Source: an uncultured bacterium
GTDB lineage: Bacteria > Bacillota > Clostridia > Lachnospirales > Lachnospiraceae
Direction of reading: 5' to 3'
NCBI GenBank assembly: GCA_945871045.1
Contig: CAMBUC010000072.1
Location: 1 to 8,984 of the forward strand
Length of the DNA stretch: 8,984 bases
This document shows positions 1 through 6,106 of the stretch, one piece after another. Each line of letters begins with the position of its first letter. Within the stretch, counting starts at the first letter, position 1. The notes beneath the pieces were generated by a model. That model ran no database searches. It was not told where the DNA came from and saw only the letters and a program-made list of their open reading frames with translations. A program made the translations under genes and the position numbers.

Positions 1-78
1 CGGTGTAGCCTGACGTAACGGGAAACCAAAATGTGGCGGTAGTCTGCTGCTCGAAAAGTAGCGCTCCATGAAAGTCGT

Positions 79-107
79 TGCACACCGACCCCGTAGTGGG
101 TTATAAT
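79..107 (+). promoter_or_regulatory. Probable sigma-A-type promoter of tex
   Basis: A perfect -10 hexamer TATAAT lies at 102-107. A -35-like TGCACA at 79-84 matches TTGACA at four of six positions, with a 17-bp spacer. The overlapping TTGCAC at 78-83 with an 18-bp spacer is the alternative reading. Transcription would start near 113-115, giving a leader of about 30 nt before the tex start codon. The -10 element is convincing and the -35 is only moderate. The prediction is from sequence alone. Confidence 0.6.
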
Positions 108-124
108 GAAAATCGAAATTCGAA

Positions 125-132
125 AAGGAAGG
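125..132 (+). promoter_or_regulatory. Ribosome-binding site that fixes the tex start
   Basis: AAGGAAGG ends 11 nt before the ATG at 144. The same reading frame is open further upstream to a TTG at 78, but that codon lies inside the predicted -35 element and has no Shine-Dalgarno sequence. The ATG at 144 is therefore the better start. Confidence 0.75.
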
Positions 133-143
133 AAACAAATACT

Positions 144-2288
144 ATGGACATTATAGCAACCATCGCCGCAGAACTTGATGTTCGCAAAAATCAGGTGGAC
201 GCCGCAGTCAAACTGATCGATGAGGGCAACACGATCCCCTTCATCGCGCGTTACCGTAAGGAGGCGACCGGCGCATTAAACGACGAGCAGCTTAGAAATC
301 TGTTTGAACGCTTAACATATTTAAGAAATCTGGAAGAGAAAAAAGAACAGGTCATGGCAACCATCGAAGAGCAGGGCAAACTGACGGAAGAATTAAAAGC
401 CCAGATCCTCTCAGCCCAGACCTTAGTCGTTGTAGAAGATCTGTATCGCCCGTATCGGCCAAAGCGCCGCACGCGTGCGACGATCGCGAAAGAAAAAGGC
501 TTAGAGCCGCTTGCAAATCTGTTGATGCTTCAGATGACCGGGAAACCGATGCTGGAGGAGGCAGCGGCGTTCATAAATGAAGAAAAAGAAGTAGCCACAG
601 CCGAGGAAGCGTTGGCGGGGGCAAAAGATATCGTGGCAGAAACGATTTCAGAAGAAGCAGATTATCGTATACGGATCCGGGAACTGACCATGAAAAAAGG
701 CGTGGTCCGTTCTGCGGCAAAGGATCCGGAAGAAAAAACGGTATATGAGATGTATTACGATTTTTCGGAGCCGGTCAATAAACTGGCAGGACATCGCGTG
801 TTAGCCTTAAACCGGGGAGAAGCGGAAAAGAAACTAACCGTTAAGATCGAAGCGCCGGAAGAAGATATCCTTCGTTATCTGGAAAAACAGGTGATCACAA
901 GAGACAACCCAAACACAAAGACAGTCTTGCAGGAAACGATCGCAGACAGTTACGATCGTCTGATCGCGCCGGCCATCGAGCGGGAAGTCCGCGCGGATCT
1001 GACAGAGAAAGCCCAGGACGGCGCGATTGCCGTATTCGGTAAAAACCTCGGACAGCTTCTCATGCAGCCGCCCATCGCAGGAAAAGTAGTACTCGGCTGG
1101 GATCCTGCCTTTCGAACCGGATGCAAACTGGCAGTCGTAGATGCGACCGGAAAAGTATTGGACACAAAGGTCATTTACCCCACCGCTCCTCAGAACAAAG
1201 TGGAGGAATCCAAAAAGATCTTAAAACAACTGATCGACCAATATGATATTTCACTGATCTCTGTCGGAAACGGAACGGCATCCAGAGAATCCGAGATGAT
1301 CATCGTAGATCTGTTAAAAGAAATAAAGAAACCGGTGCAGTACGTGATCGTAAATGAAGCGGGTGCCTCTGTGTACTCTGCAAGTAAACTGGCAACAGAA
1401 GAATTTCCGAACTTTGACGTGGGACAGAGAAGTGCGGCATCTATCGCAAGACGCCTGCAGGATCCCTTGGCGGAACTGGTTAAGATCGATCCGAAGGCGA
1501 TCGGCGTGGGACAGTATCAGCATGATATGAACCAGAAAAAATTAGGAGAAGCACTTGGCGGTGTGGTAGAGGACTGTGTGAACCGTGTGGGTGTGGATCT
1601 CAACACAGCCAGTGCGTCATTACTTGAATACATCTCGGGAATCAGTAAAGCAGTGGCAAAAAACATCGTTGCCTACCGGGAGGCAAACGGGCGTTTTGTG
1701 AGCCGGAATGAACTTCTGAAAGTGCCGAAACTCGGACCGAAAGCCTATGAGCAGTGTGCCGGTTTCCTTCGTATATTAAATGGCAAAAATCTGCTGGATG
1801 CGACGAGTGTTCATCCGGAAAGTTATGATGCAACGGAAAAATTGTTGGAAACACTCGGCTACGAAAAAGGAACCTGGAAACCGGGGCAGTTGTCGGGCAT
1901 TTCAAAGAAAGTAAAGAATAAAACGAAACTGGCAGAAGAACTGGGGATTGGCGAATTAACATTGACAGATATCTTGTCAGAATTGGAAAAACCGGGAAGA
2001 GATCCCAGAGAAGATATGCCGCGTCCCATTCTTCGAAGTGATGTGCTGGAGATGAAAGATCTGACCCCGGGCATGGTGCTGAAAGGAACCGTCCGAAATG
2101 TCATTGATTTTGGTGCTTTTGTAGATATCGGCGTGCATCAGGATGGGCTGGTACATATTTCCCAGATCTGCGACCGTTTTATCAAGCACCCGCTGGAAGC
2201 ACTTTCGGTTGGCGATGTTGTGGAAGTAAAAGTGCTTGAAGTAGACCTTCAAAAGAAGCGAATTGCGTTGACGATGAAGGGGATTTGA
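144..2288 (+). CDS. tex: Tex family transcription accessory / RNA-binding protein
   Basis: Encodes 714 aa, a normal length for a Firmicute Tex. The domain order is typical of the family. A Tex N-terminal helical region covers about residues 1-190 and includes the conserved stretch IPFIARYRKEATGAL. A YqgF/RNase H-like domain begins near residue 316 (GWDPAFRTGCK, with GWD at 318-320). A helix-hairpin-helix segment lies at about 486-550 (NTASASLLEYISGIS, then KVPKLGPKAYEQCAGFLRI). A C-terminal S1 RNA-binding domain covers 640-714 (GTVRNVIDFGAFVDIG, DGLVHISQ). Family members are cytoplasmic nucleic-acid-binding proteins linked to transcription and RNA metabolism; the exact role in this organism cannot be read from sequence. 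The start is ATG 144, preceded by a good ribosome-binding site and its own promoter. No terminator is visible after the stop, so some read-through into the next gene is possible. Confidence 0.95.
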   Translation: MDIIATIAAELDVRKNQVDAAVKLIDEGNTIPFIARYRKEATGALNDEQLRNLFERLTYLRNLEEKKEQVMATIEEQGKLTEELKAQILSAQTLVVVEDLYRPYRPKRRTRATIAKEKGLEPLANLLMLQMTGKPMLEEAAAFINEEKEVATAEEALAGAKDIVAETISEEADYRIRIRELTMKKGVVRSAAKDPEEKTVYEMYYDFSEPVNKLAGHRVLALNRGEAEKKLTVKIEAPEEDILRYLEKQVITRDNPNTKTVLQETIADSYDRLIAPAIEREVRADLTEKAQDGAIAVFGKNLGQLLMQPPIAGKVVLGWDPAFRTGCKLAVVDATGKVLDTKVIYPTAPQNKVEESKKILKQLIDQYDISLISVGNGTASRESEMIIVDLLKEIKKPVQYVIVNEAGASVYSASKLATEEFPNFDVGQRSAASIARRLQDPLAELVKIDPKAIGVGQYQHDMNQKKLGEALGGVVEDCVNRVGVDLNTASASLLEYISGISKAVAKNIVAYREANGRFVSRNELLKVPKLGPKAYEQCAGFLRILNGKNLLDATSVHPESYDATEKLLETLGYEKGTWKPGQLSGISKKVKNKTKLAEELGIGELTLTDILSELEKPGRDPREDMPRPILRSDVLEMKDLTPGMVLKGTVRNVIDFGAFVDIGVHQDGLVHISQICDRFIKHPLEALSVGDVVEVKVLEVDLQKKRIALTMKGI

Positions 2289-2296
2289 GATAAACT
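2268..2296 (+). promoter_or_regulatory. Candidate promoter of fucO
   Basis: TTGACG at 2268-2273 matches the -35 consensus at five of six positions. A 17-bp spacer separates it from TAAACT at 2291-2296, a four-of-six -10 match. The -35 lies inside the last codons of tex. The start point would be near 2303, giving a leader of about 117 nt before fucO. This is a prediction only; transcription from the tex promoter is an alternative. Confidence 0.4.
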
Positions 2297-2367
2297 ATAG
2301 ATGATAGTTCAGAGAAAAAACGAGCAAAAGAAAACGGTGTAGCAGTTCGTTTGCGAATGATCTGAAC
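2293..2367 (+). repeat. Inverted repeats in the fucO leader
   Basis: Three inverted repeats lie between tex and fucO. AACTAT (2293-2298) pairs with ATAGTT (2304-2309) across a 5-nt loop. GTTCAGA (2307-2313) pairs with TCTGAAC (2361-2367). TTCG (2346-2349) pairs with CGAA (2354-2357). The first overlaps the candidate -10 element and start point, so it could be an operator. The first two share bases 2307-2309 and so cannot form fully at the same time. No U-run follows any of them, so none is an intrinsic terminator. I do not recognise a known riboswitch here. Confidence 0.45.
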
Positions 2368-2403
2368 CTTCAAAATGAGAAGAAAGGATGCAGTGAAAAC
2401 TGC

Positions 2404-2410
2404 AGGAGGG
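2404..2410 (+). promoter_or_regulatory. Ribosome-binding site that fixes the fucO start
   Basis: AGGAGGG lies 9 nt before ATG 2420, a near-ideal Shine-Dalgarno arrangement. An in-frame ATG at 2375 would add 15 residues (MRRKDAVKTAGGRRK), but it has no ribosome-binding site and those residues do not belong to the family. The start at 2420 gives the N-terminus MANRFILNET, which matches the FucO family. Confidence 0.85.
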
Positions 2411-2419
2411 AGAAGGAAA

Positions 2420-3568
2420 ATGGCAAACAGATTTATTTTGAACGAGACCTCTTATCATGGAGCAGGCGCGATCGAGGCGATCGCAGATGAGGCAAAGGGC
2501 AGAGAGTTTAAGAAGGCATTTGTATGTTCTGACCCTGACCTGATCAAGTTTGGCGTGACCAAGAAAGTGCTGGATGTTCTGGATAAGGCAGGTCTGGCTT
2601 ATGAAGTATATTCAAATATCAAACCGAACCCTACGATTGAAAATGTACAGACCGGCGTGGCTGCATTTCAGGCAGCAGGTGCTGACTACATCATCGCCAT
2701 CGGTGGCGGATCTTCCATGGATACCGCAAAAGGCATCGGAATCATCATCGCAAACCCTGATTTTGCAGATGTCAGAAGTTTAGAGGGCGTTGCACCCACC
2801 ACAAAGAAGAGTATTCCGATCTTTGCAGTTCCTACTACTGCCGGAACTGCAGCAGAGGTTACGATCAACTACGTAATTACCGATGCGGAAAAGAACCGCA
2901 AGATGGTCTGTGTAGACCCGAAAGACATTCCGGTTGTAGCATTTGTTGATCCGGATATGATGTCATCTATGCCCAAGGGGCTGACAGCAGCCACCGGTAT
3001 GGACGCATTGACACATGCCATTGAAGGTTACATCACCGCCGGTGCATGGGAACTTTCCGACATGTTCCATATCAAGGCCATCGAGATCATCGCAAAGAAT
3101 CTGCGTGGTGCAGTAGAAAACACAAAAGAAGGCCGCGAGGGAATGGCTCTTGGCCAGTATGTAGCAGGAATGGGCTTCTCCAATGTAGGACTTGGTATCG
3201 TTCATTCTATGGCACATCCCCTGGGTGCATTGTATGATACCCCTCACGGAGTTGCAAATGCGATCATCCTTCCGACGGTTATGGAGTATAACGCAGAGGC
3301 AACCGGCGAGAAGTATCGTGAGATCGCCCGCGCAATGGGTGTGGAAGGCGTTGATTCGATGACTCAGGAAGAGTACAGAAAAGCAGCCATCGACGCTGTA
3401 AAGCAGCTTTCTGAGGATGTTGGAATCCCTACAGACTTAAAGGAGATCGTAAAGAGAGAGGATATTCCTTTCCTTGCGCAGTCTGCTTATGATGATGCAT
3501 GCCGCCCGGGTAACCCGAAGGAGACCAGCGTAGAAGATATTACAAAATTATACGAGAGTCTGTTATAA
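2420..3568 (+). CDS. fucO: Lactaldehyde reductase (1,2-propanediol oxidoreductase), iron-dependent alcohol dehydrogenase
   Basis: Encodes 382 aa, the same length as I recall for E. coli FucO, with close resemblance throughout (MANRFILNET, PTTAGTAAEVTINYVITD, LGQYVAGMGFSNVGLG). Family members reduce L-lactaldehyde to L-1,2-propanediol with NADH, which regenerates NAD+ during anaerobic fucose or rhamnose breakdown. The N-terminal nucleotide-binding domain contains GGGS at 95-98 and an acidic residue, D38, at the position that favours NAD over NADP in FucO. The metal ligands are all present: D195 and H199 in MDALTHAIEGYIT, and H262 and H276 in HSMAHPLGALYDTPHG; H266 lies between them. The gene has its own strong ribosome-binding site and ends in a strong terminator, so it looks monocistronic. 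No aldolase, isomerase or kinase of the fucose or rhamnose pathways is nearby. The in vivo substrate could therefore be another short-chain aldehyde or alcohol, although the resemblance to FucO is strong. Confidence 0.9.
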   Translation: MANRFILNETSYHGAGAIEAIADEAKGREFKKAFVCSDPDLIKFGVTKKVLDVLDKAGLAYEVYSNIKPNPTIENVQTGVAAFQAAGADYIIAIGGGSSMDTAKGIGIIIANPDFADVRSLEGVAPTTKKSIPIFAVPTTAGTAAEVTINYVITDAEKNRKMVCVDPKDIPVVAFVDPDMMSSMPKGLTAATGMDALTHAIEGYITAGAWELSDMFHIKAIEIIAKNLRGAVENTKEGREGMALGQYVAGMGFSNVGLGIVHSMAHPLGALYDTPHGVANAIILPTVMEYNAEATGEKYREIARAMGVEGVDSMTQEEYRKAAIDAVKQLSEDVGIPTDLKEIVKREDIPFLAQSAYDDACRPGNPKETSVEDITKLYESLL

Positions 3569-3584
3569 AAATTACATAAGGATC

Positions 3585-3628
3585 AAAGAGGGCTGTTCCA
3601 AATGGGACAGACCCTCTTTTCTTTTTTT
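3585..3628 (+). terminator. Strong intrinsic terminator after fucO
   Basis: The 5' arm AAAGAGGGCTGTTCC (3585-3599) pairs with the 3' arm GGGACAGACCCTCTTT (3604-3619), with one G-T wobble, one bulged A and an AAAT loop. A T-rich tract follows, ending in seven consecutive T at 3622-3628. It begins 16 nt after the fucO stop and separates that unit from the operon downstream. Confidence 0.95.
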
Positions 3629-3636
3629 GGCAGAAA

Positions 3637-3645
3637 TGTTATACT
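3637..3645 (+). promoter_or_regulatory. Extended -10 promoter at the head of the tsaE-tsaB-tsaD operon
   Basis: TGT followed by TATACT (3640-3645) fits an extended -10 element, TGnTATAAT, with one mismatch. There is no good -35 at 16-18 bp; that position falls in the terminator T-tract, and an extended -10 can work without one. The start would be near 3652, about 27 nt before the first gene. No other equally good promoter is seen in the gene string that follows. Confidence 0.55.
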
Positions 3646-3678
3646 ACCTGTGACTATCATTTGAAGGAGCATATCGTC

Positions 3679-4182
3679 ATGGACAAAATAGAACTGGATG
3701 TAAAAATGACATTTAAAGATATGTATAGGTTCAACTTGTATCATGCATACCATACTTCGCAGGGCATACTGTCGATCATGCTGGCTGTCATGCTGGTGCT
3801 GATCAGCGTGCTCAGCTGGGGAGATGTGAACGTCACTTATAACGTATTGTATCTTTTGGCAGCAGTGGTGATCCTCTTTTACGTGCCGCTGAATCTGCGC
3901 AGCAAAGTAAAAAGGCAGTTAAATCAATCCGAAGTGTATCAGAAACCGATCCACTATTCCTTTGATGAAAACGGAATAACAACCAGTTTTGCGGATCAGA
4001 GCGTAACGATGCCGTGGAAACAGTTGTATAAGATCGTCAGTACAAAACATTTGGTGCTGCTTTATGGAGGACGGATTCGCGCCAATGTGATTCCGAGAGA
4101 CCAGTTGGGCGATGATTACACAACCTTATTCGAACTGGCCAAGGCGCAGGTAGACAGTTACCGTTTTAAAATGAAGCGCTAG
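3679..4182 (+). CDS. YcxB-like two-helix membrane protein
   Basis: Encodes 167 aa from ATG 3679, with AAGGAG (3664-3669) 9 nt upstream. An in-frame TTG at 3661 overlaps this site and is not a likely start. The layout is a short N-terminal region, two hydrophobic helices at about 29-47 and 54-73, a basic stretch (RSKVKRQ), then a soluble domain at about 85-165. That domain carries the pattern YSFDENGI, MPW (W113) and NVIPRDQL (P139), which resembles the C-terminal part of YcxB-like proteins. The helices probably form a hairpin with the C-terminal domain in the cytoplasm, by the positive-inside rule. The function of this family is unknown to me. It is the first gene of the predicted operon, 30 bp before tsaE, but its role there is unclear. 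The YcxB assignment comes from pattern recognition only. Confidence 0.75.
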   Translation: MDKIELDVKMTFKDMYRFNLYHAYHTSQGILSIMLAVMLVLISVLSWGDVNVTYNVLYLLAAVVILFYVPLNLRSKVKRQLNQSEVYQKPIHYSFDENGITTSFADQSVTMPWKQLYKIVSTKHLVLLYGGRIRANVIPRDQLGDDYTTLFELAKAQVDSYRFKMKR

Positions 4183-4212
4183 AAAGCCGCAGACAGTTAG
4201 GAGCAGGATTTT

Positions 4213-4644
4213 ATGATATATGAGACAAATGCGCCGGAGGAGACATTTGCCCTTGCCAAAAAATTAGGCGAAGAGGCAGTCCCGGGTACGGTGTTTACGC
4301 TGACCGGGGATCTCGGTGTTGGAAAGACAGTATTTGCACAGGGGCTGGCATGTGGGCTTGGGATTGACGAAGCCATCAACAGCCCGACTTTTACCATCGT
4401 GCAGGTATATGATGAGGGCAGAATGCCGTTTTATCATTTTGATGTGTATCGGATCGGAGACATTGAAGAAATGGAAGAGATCGGATATGAGGATTACTTT
4501 TACGGAGACGGAGTTTGTCTGGTGGAATGGGCAGAATTGATCGAAGAACTGCTTCCGGAAAACCGGATCGCCCTTGTGATTGAAAAAGATCTGGAAAAAG
4601 GGTTTGACTATCGGAAGATCACGATGCAAGAGGTGACAGAATGA
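4213..4644 (+). CDS. tsaE: tRNA t6A biosynthesis ATPase TsaE
   Basis: Encodes 143 aa, close to the usual 140-160 of the family. It is a P-loop ATPase that works with TsaB and TsaD to put threonylcarbamoyl on A37 of tRNAs reading ANN codons; ATP hydrolysis by TsaE resets the complex. The Walker A motif GDLGVGKT is at residues 32-39. The family motif NSPTFTIVQVY is at 56-66, HFDVYR with its conserved Asp at 75-80, and LVEWAE with E105 and W106 at 103-108. AGGAG lies 9 nt before ATG 4213. The stop overlaps the tsaB start (ATGA), which suggests translational coupling with its partner. The protein is complete with all key motifs. Confidence 0.95.
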   Translation: MIYETNAPEETFALAKKLGEEAVPGTVFTLTGDLGVGKTVFAQGLACGLGIDEAINSPTFTIVQVYDEGRMPFYHFDVYRIGDIEEMEEIGYEDYFYGDGVCLVEWAELIEELLPENRIALVIEKDLEKGFDYRKITMQEVTE

Positions 4645-5366
4645 AACTATTAGCATTAGACAGTTCGGGGCTGGTAGCCAGCGTGGCTGTTGTAGAAGAC
4701 GACAATCTGATCGGTGAATATACCGTTAACTATAAAAAAACACATTCCCAGACGTTGCTTCCGATGCTGGATACGATCGCCCGGATGATCGACCTGGATC
4801 TGGAAACGGTAGATGCCATCGCGATCGCGAAAGGCCCCGGCTCCTTTACAGGTCTTCGTATCGGCTCAGCCACAGCCAAAGGACTGGGGATGGCACTGAA
4901 CAAGCCTTTGATAGAGATTCCTACGGTAGACGGTCTGGCGTATAATCTTTGGGGAGCGGATCACATGGTCTGCCCGCTTATGGATGCCCGCAGAAATCAG
5001 ACCTACACAGGTATTTATTCCTTTGAAAACGGAGAAATGCAAGTGATCGAGCCGCAGTGCGCCGTAGATATCTCTACAATTGTAGAACGGATCAATGAGA
5101 TCGGTTCGGCTGTCGTATTTTTAGGCGATGGCGTTCCGGTATTTCGGCCTTATATAGAAGAACATGTGCATGTGCCCTATTCATTTGCTCCGGCACATAT
5201 GAACAAACAGCGCGCAGGTGCAGTTGCAGCTCTGGCACTGCGCTATATGGAAAACGGACAGACCGTCAGCCCCCGGGAGCATCAGCCGGACTATCTGCGT
5301 TTATCGCAGGCAGAGCGGGAGCGGAAAGAAAAAGAAGCGCGCCTTCCGGGAGATGCAGGCGTATGA
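4641..5366 (+). CDS. tsaB: tRNA t6A biosynthesis scaffold protein TsaB
   Basis: Encodes 241 aa. TsaB is an inactive paralogue of TsaD that dimerises with it and is needed for t6A formation. Visible family features are an ASKHA-fold N-terminus (LLALDSSG, residues 3-10), HSQ at 35-37, the signature GPGSFTGLRIG at 65-75, DARR at 115-118, and the C-terminal PDYLRLSQAERER. It starts inside the tsaE stop codon, with AGAGGTGA (4629-4636) just upstream within tsaE. Its own stop overlaps the next start in the same way. The last 20 or so residues are rich in charged amino acids and likely disordered. Confidence 0.95.
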   Translation: MKLLALDSSGLVASVAVVEDDNLIGEYTVNYKKTHSQTLLPMLDTIARMIDLDLETVDAIAIAKGPGSFTGLRIGSATAKGLGMALNKPLIEIPTVDGLAYNLWGADHMVCPLMDARRNQTYTGIYSFENGEMQVIEPQCAVDISTIVERINEIGSAVVFLGDGVPVFRPYIEEHVHVPYSFAPAHMNKQRAGAVAALALRYMENGQTVSPREHQPDYLRLSQAERERKEKEARLPGDAGV

Positions 5367-5818
5367 TGATCCGGGAAATGACCGCTTCGGATATCGATGC
5401 GGTGGCGGCGCTGGAAGCAGAACTCTTTTCCATGCCCTGGTCCGCACAGGGATTTGCGGACACCCTTTGTCGGGAAGATGTACTTTTTCTGGTTGCCTGC
5501 GAAGATGATTCGCTGCTTGGTTATGTTGGGGTTTACTGTACGGCGGACGAGGGTGAGATCACAAACGTCGCTGTGGCGCAGACGGCAAGAAGGCGGGGGA
5601 TCGGACAGGAACTGCTCCGACACCTGATCGATCAATTAGCACAAAGGGGGATTGGTCGCATCGTTTTGGAAGTGCGCGTATCCAATGATCCTGCGATCCG
5701 TTTGTATGAAAAACAAGGGTTTGTCACGATGGGCAAACGAAAGAATTTCTACGAAAAACCCACAGAGGATGCCTATGTAATGGTACGGCAGCCAATAGTT
5801 TCCACTGGCGCTCAATAA
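5363..5818 (+). CDS. rimI: Ribosomal-protein-alanine N-acetyltransferase RimI (GNAT family)
   Basis: Encodes 151 aa. RimI acetylates the N-terminal alanine of ribosomal protein S18 in enterobacteria and is routinely encoded beside tsaB or tsaD. This is a GNAT fold. The acetyl-CoA-binding motif RRRGIG lies at 76-81. The segment LEVRVSNDPAIRLYEKQGF (102-120) carries E103 and Y115, which coincide with the catalytic Glu and Tyr of enterobacterial RimI. NFYEKP follows near the C-terminus. The start overlaps the tsaB stop (ATGA). Two adjacent ATGs are possible (5363 and 5366); the first is better spaced from GGGAG at 5348-5352. The true substrate may differ, since clostridial RimI proteins are often assigned only by homology and position. 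Confidence 0.88.
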   Translation: MMIREMTASDIDAVAALEAELFSMPWSAQGFADTLCREDVLFLVACEDDSLLGYVGVYCTADEGEITNVAVAQTARRRGIGQELLRHLIDQLAQRGIGRIVLEVRVSNDPAIRLYEKQGFVTMGKRKNFYEKPTEDAYVMVRQPIVSTGAQ

Positions 5819-5866
5819 AGATTATCCTTACAATAAAGTCATACAAGAACTTTAGGAGGATAAGTA

Positions 5867-6088
5867 ATGGTAGAAAACAATCGGACAATATGTAATTGCT
5901 GCGGCAGGGAACTGAAACGGTGTGGAACACGCTATGAGGATCACCTGCATATTATAAAAAACTGGGGATATCTGTCTGTGCAGGATGGAATCGCGGAAGA
6001 GATGGATATCTGTACCGAATGTCTGGAAAACTGGGAGCGCACATTTGTGATCGCACCCCAAAAATACCAGATGACAGAGTTGTTGTAG
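5867..6088 (+). CDS. Small double-CxxC, zinc-ribbon-like protein of unknown function
   Basis: Encodes 73 aa and is preceded by a perfect AGGAGG (5854-5859) with a 7-nt spacer, so it is surely translated. Four cysteines form two CxxC pairs, C9-C12 (CNCCGREL) and C49-C52 (ICTECLENW), about 37 residues apart. This is the pattern of a small zinc-binding or rubredoxin-like knuckle; C11 and C19 are extra. The middle holds KNWGYLSVQDG. I have an impression of similar small proteins in Lachnospiraceae but know no function. It lies 48 bp after rimI and 18 bp before the RNase Z gene, so it belongs to the same transcript. No transmembrane segment or signal peptide is present, so it should be cytoplasmic. 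Zinc binding is inferred from the cysteine spacing only. Confidence 0.8.
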   Translation: MVENNRTICNCCGRELKRCGTRYEDHLHIIKNWGYLSVQDGIAEEMDICTECLENWERTFVIAPQKYQMTELL

Positions 6089-6106
6089 AGAGGAAAATTA
6101 CGATTC

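Noticed and set aside
1..9. CGGTGTAGC occurs both at 1-9 and at 2335-2343, before tex and before fucO.
   Set aside because: A 9-base match is expected many times in a window of this size, and the flanking bases differ. No shared element is supported.
68..106. A 12-codon reading frame (MKVVAHRPRSGL) upstream of tex that could be a leader peptide.
   Set aside because: It has no ribosome-binding site and its coding bases overlap the -35 and -10 elements of the likely tex promoter, so it would lie upstream of the transcript.
2328..2343. A CcpA-like cre site in the fucO leader (AGAAAACGGTGTAGCA region).
   Set aside because: The central AAACG fits, but the flanking TG and the CA at the correct spacing are missing. 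The match is no better than chance.
5813..5838. Direct repeat CAATAAAG at 5813-5820 and 5831-5838, after rimI, considered as a protein-binding site or internal promoter (TACAAT at 5829-5834).
   Set aside because: Only two short copies, one overlapping the rimI stop codon. No -35 element lies at a usable distance from TACAAT.
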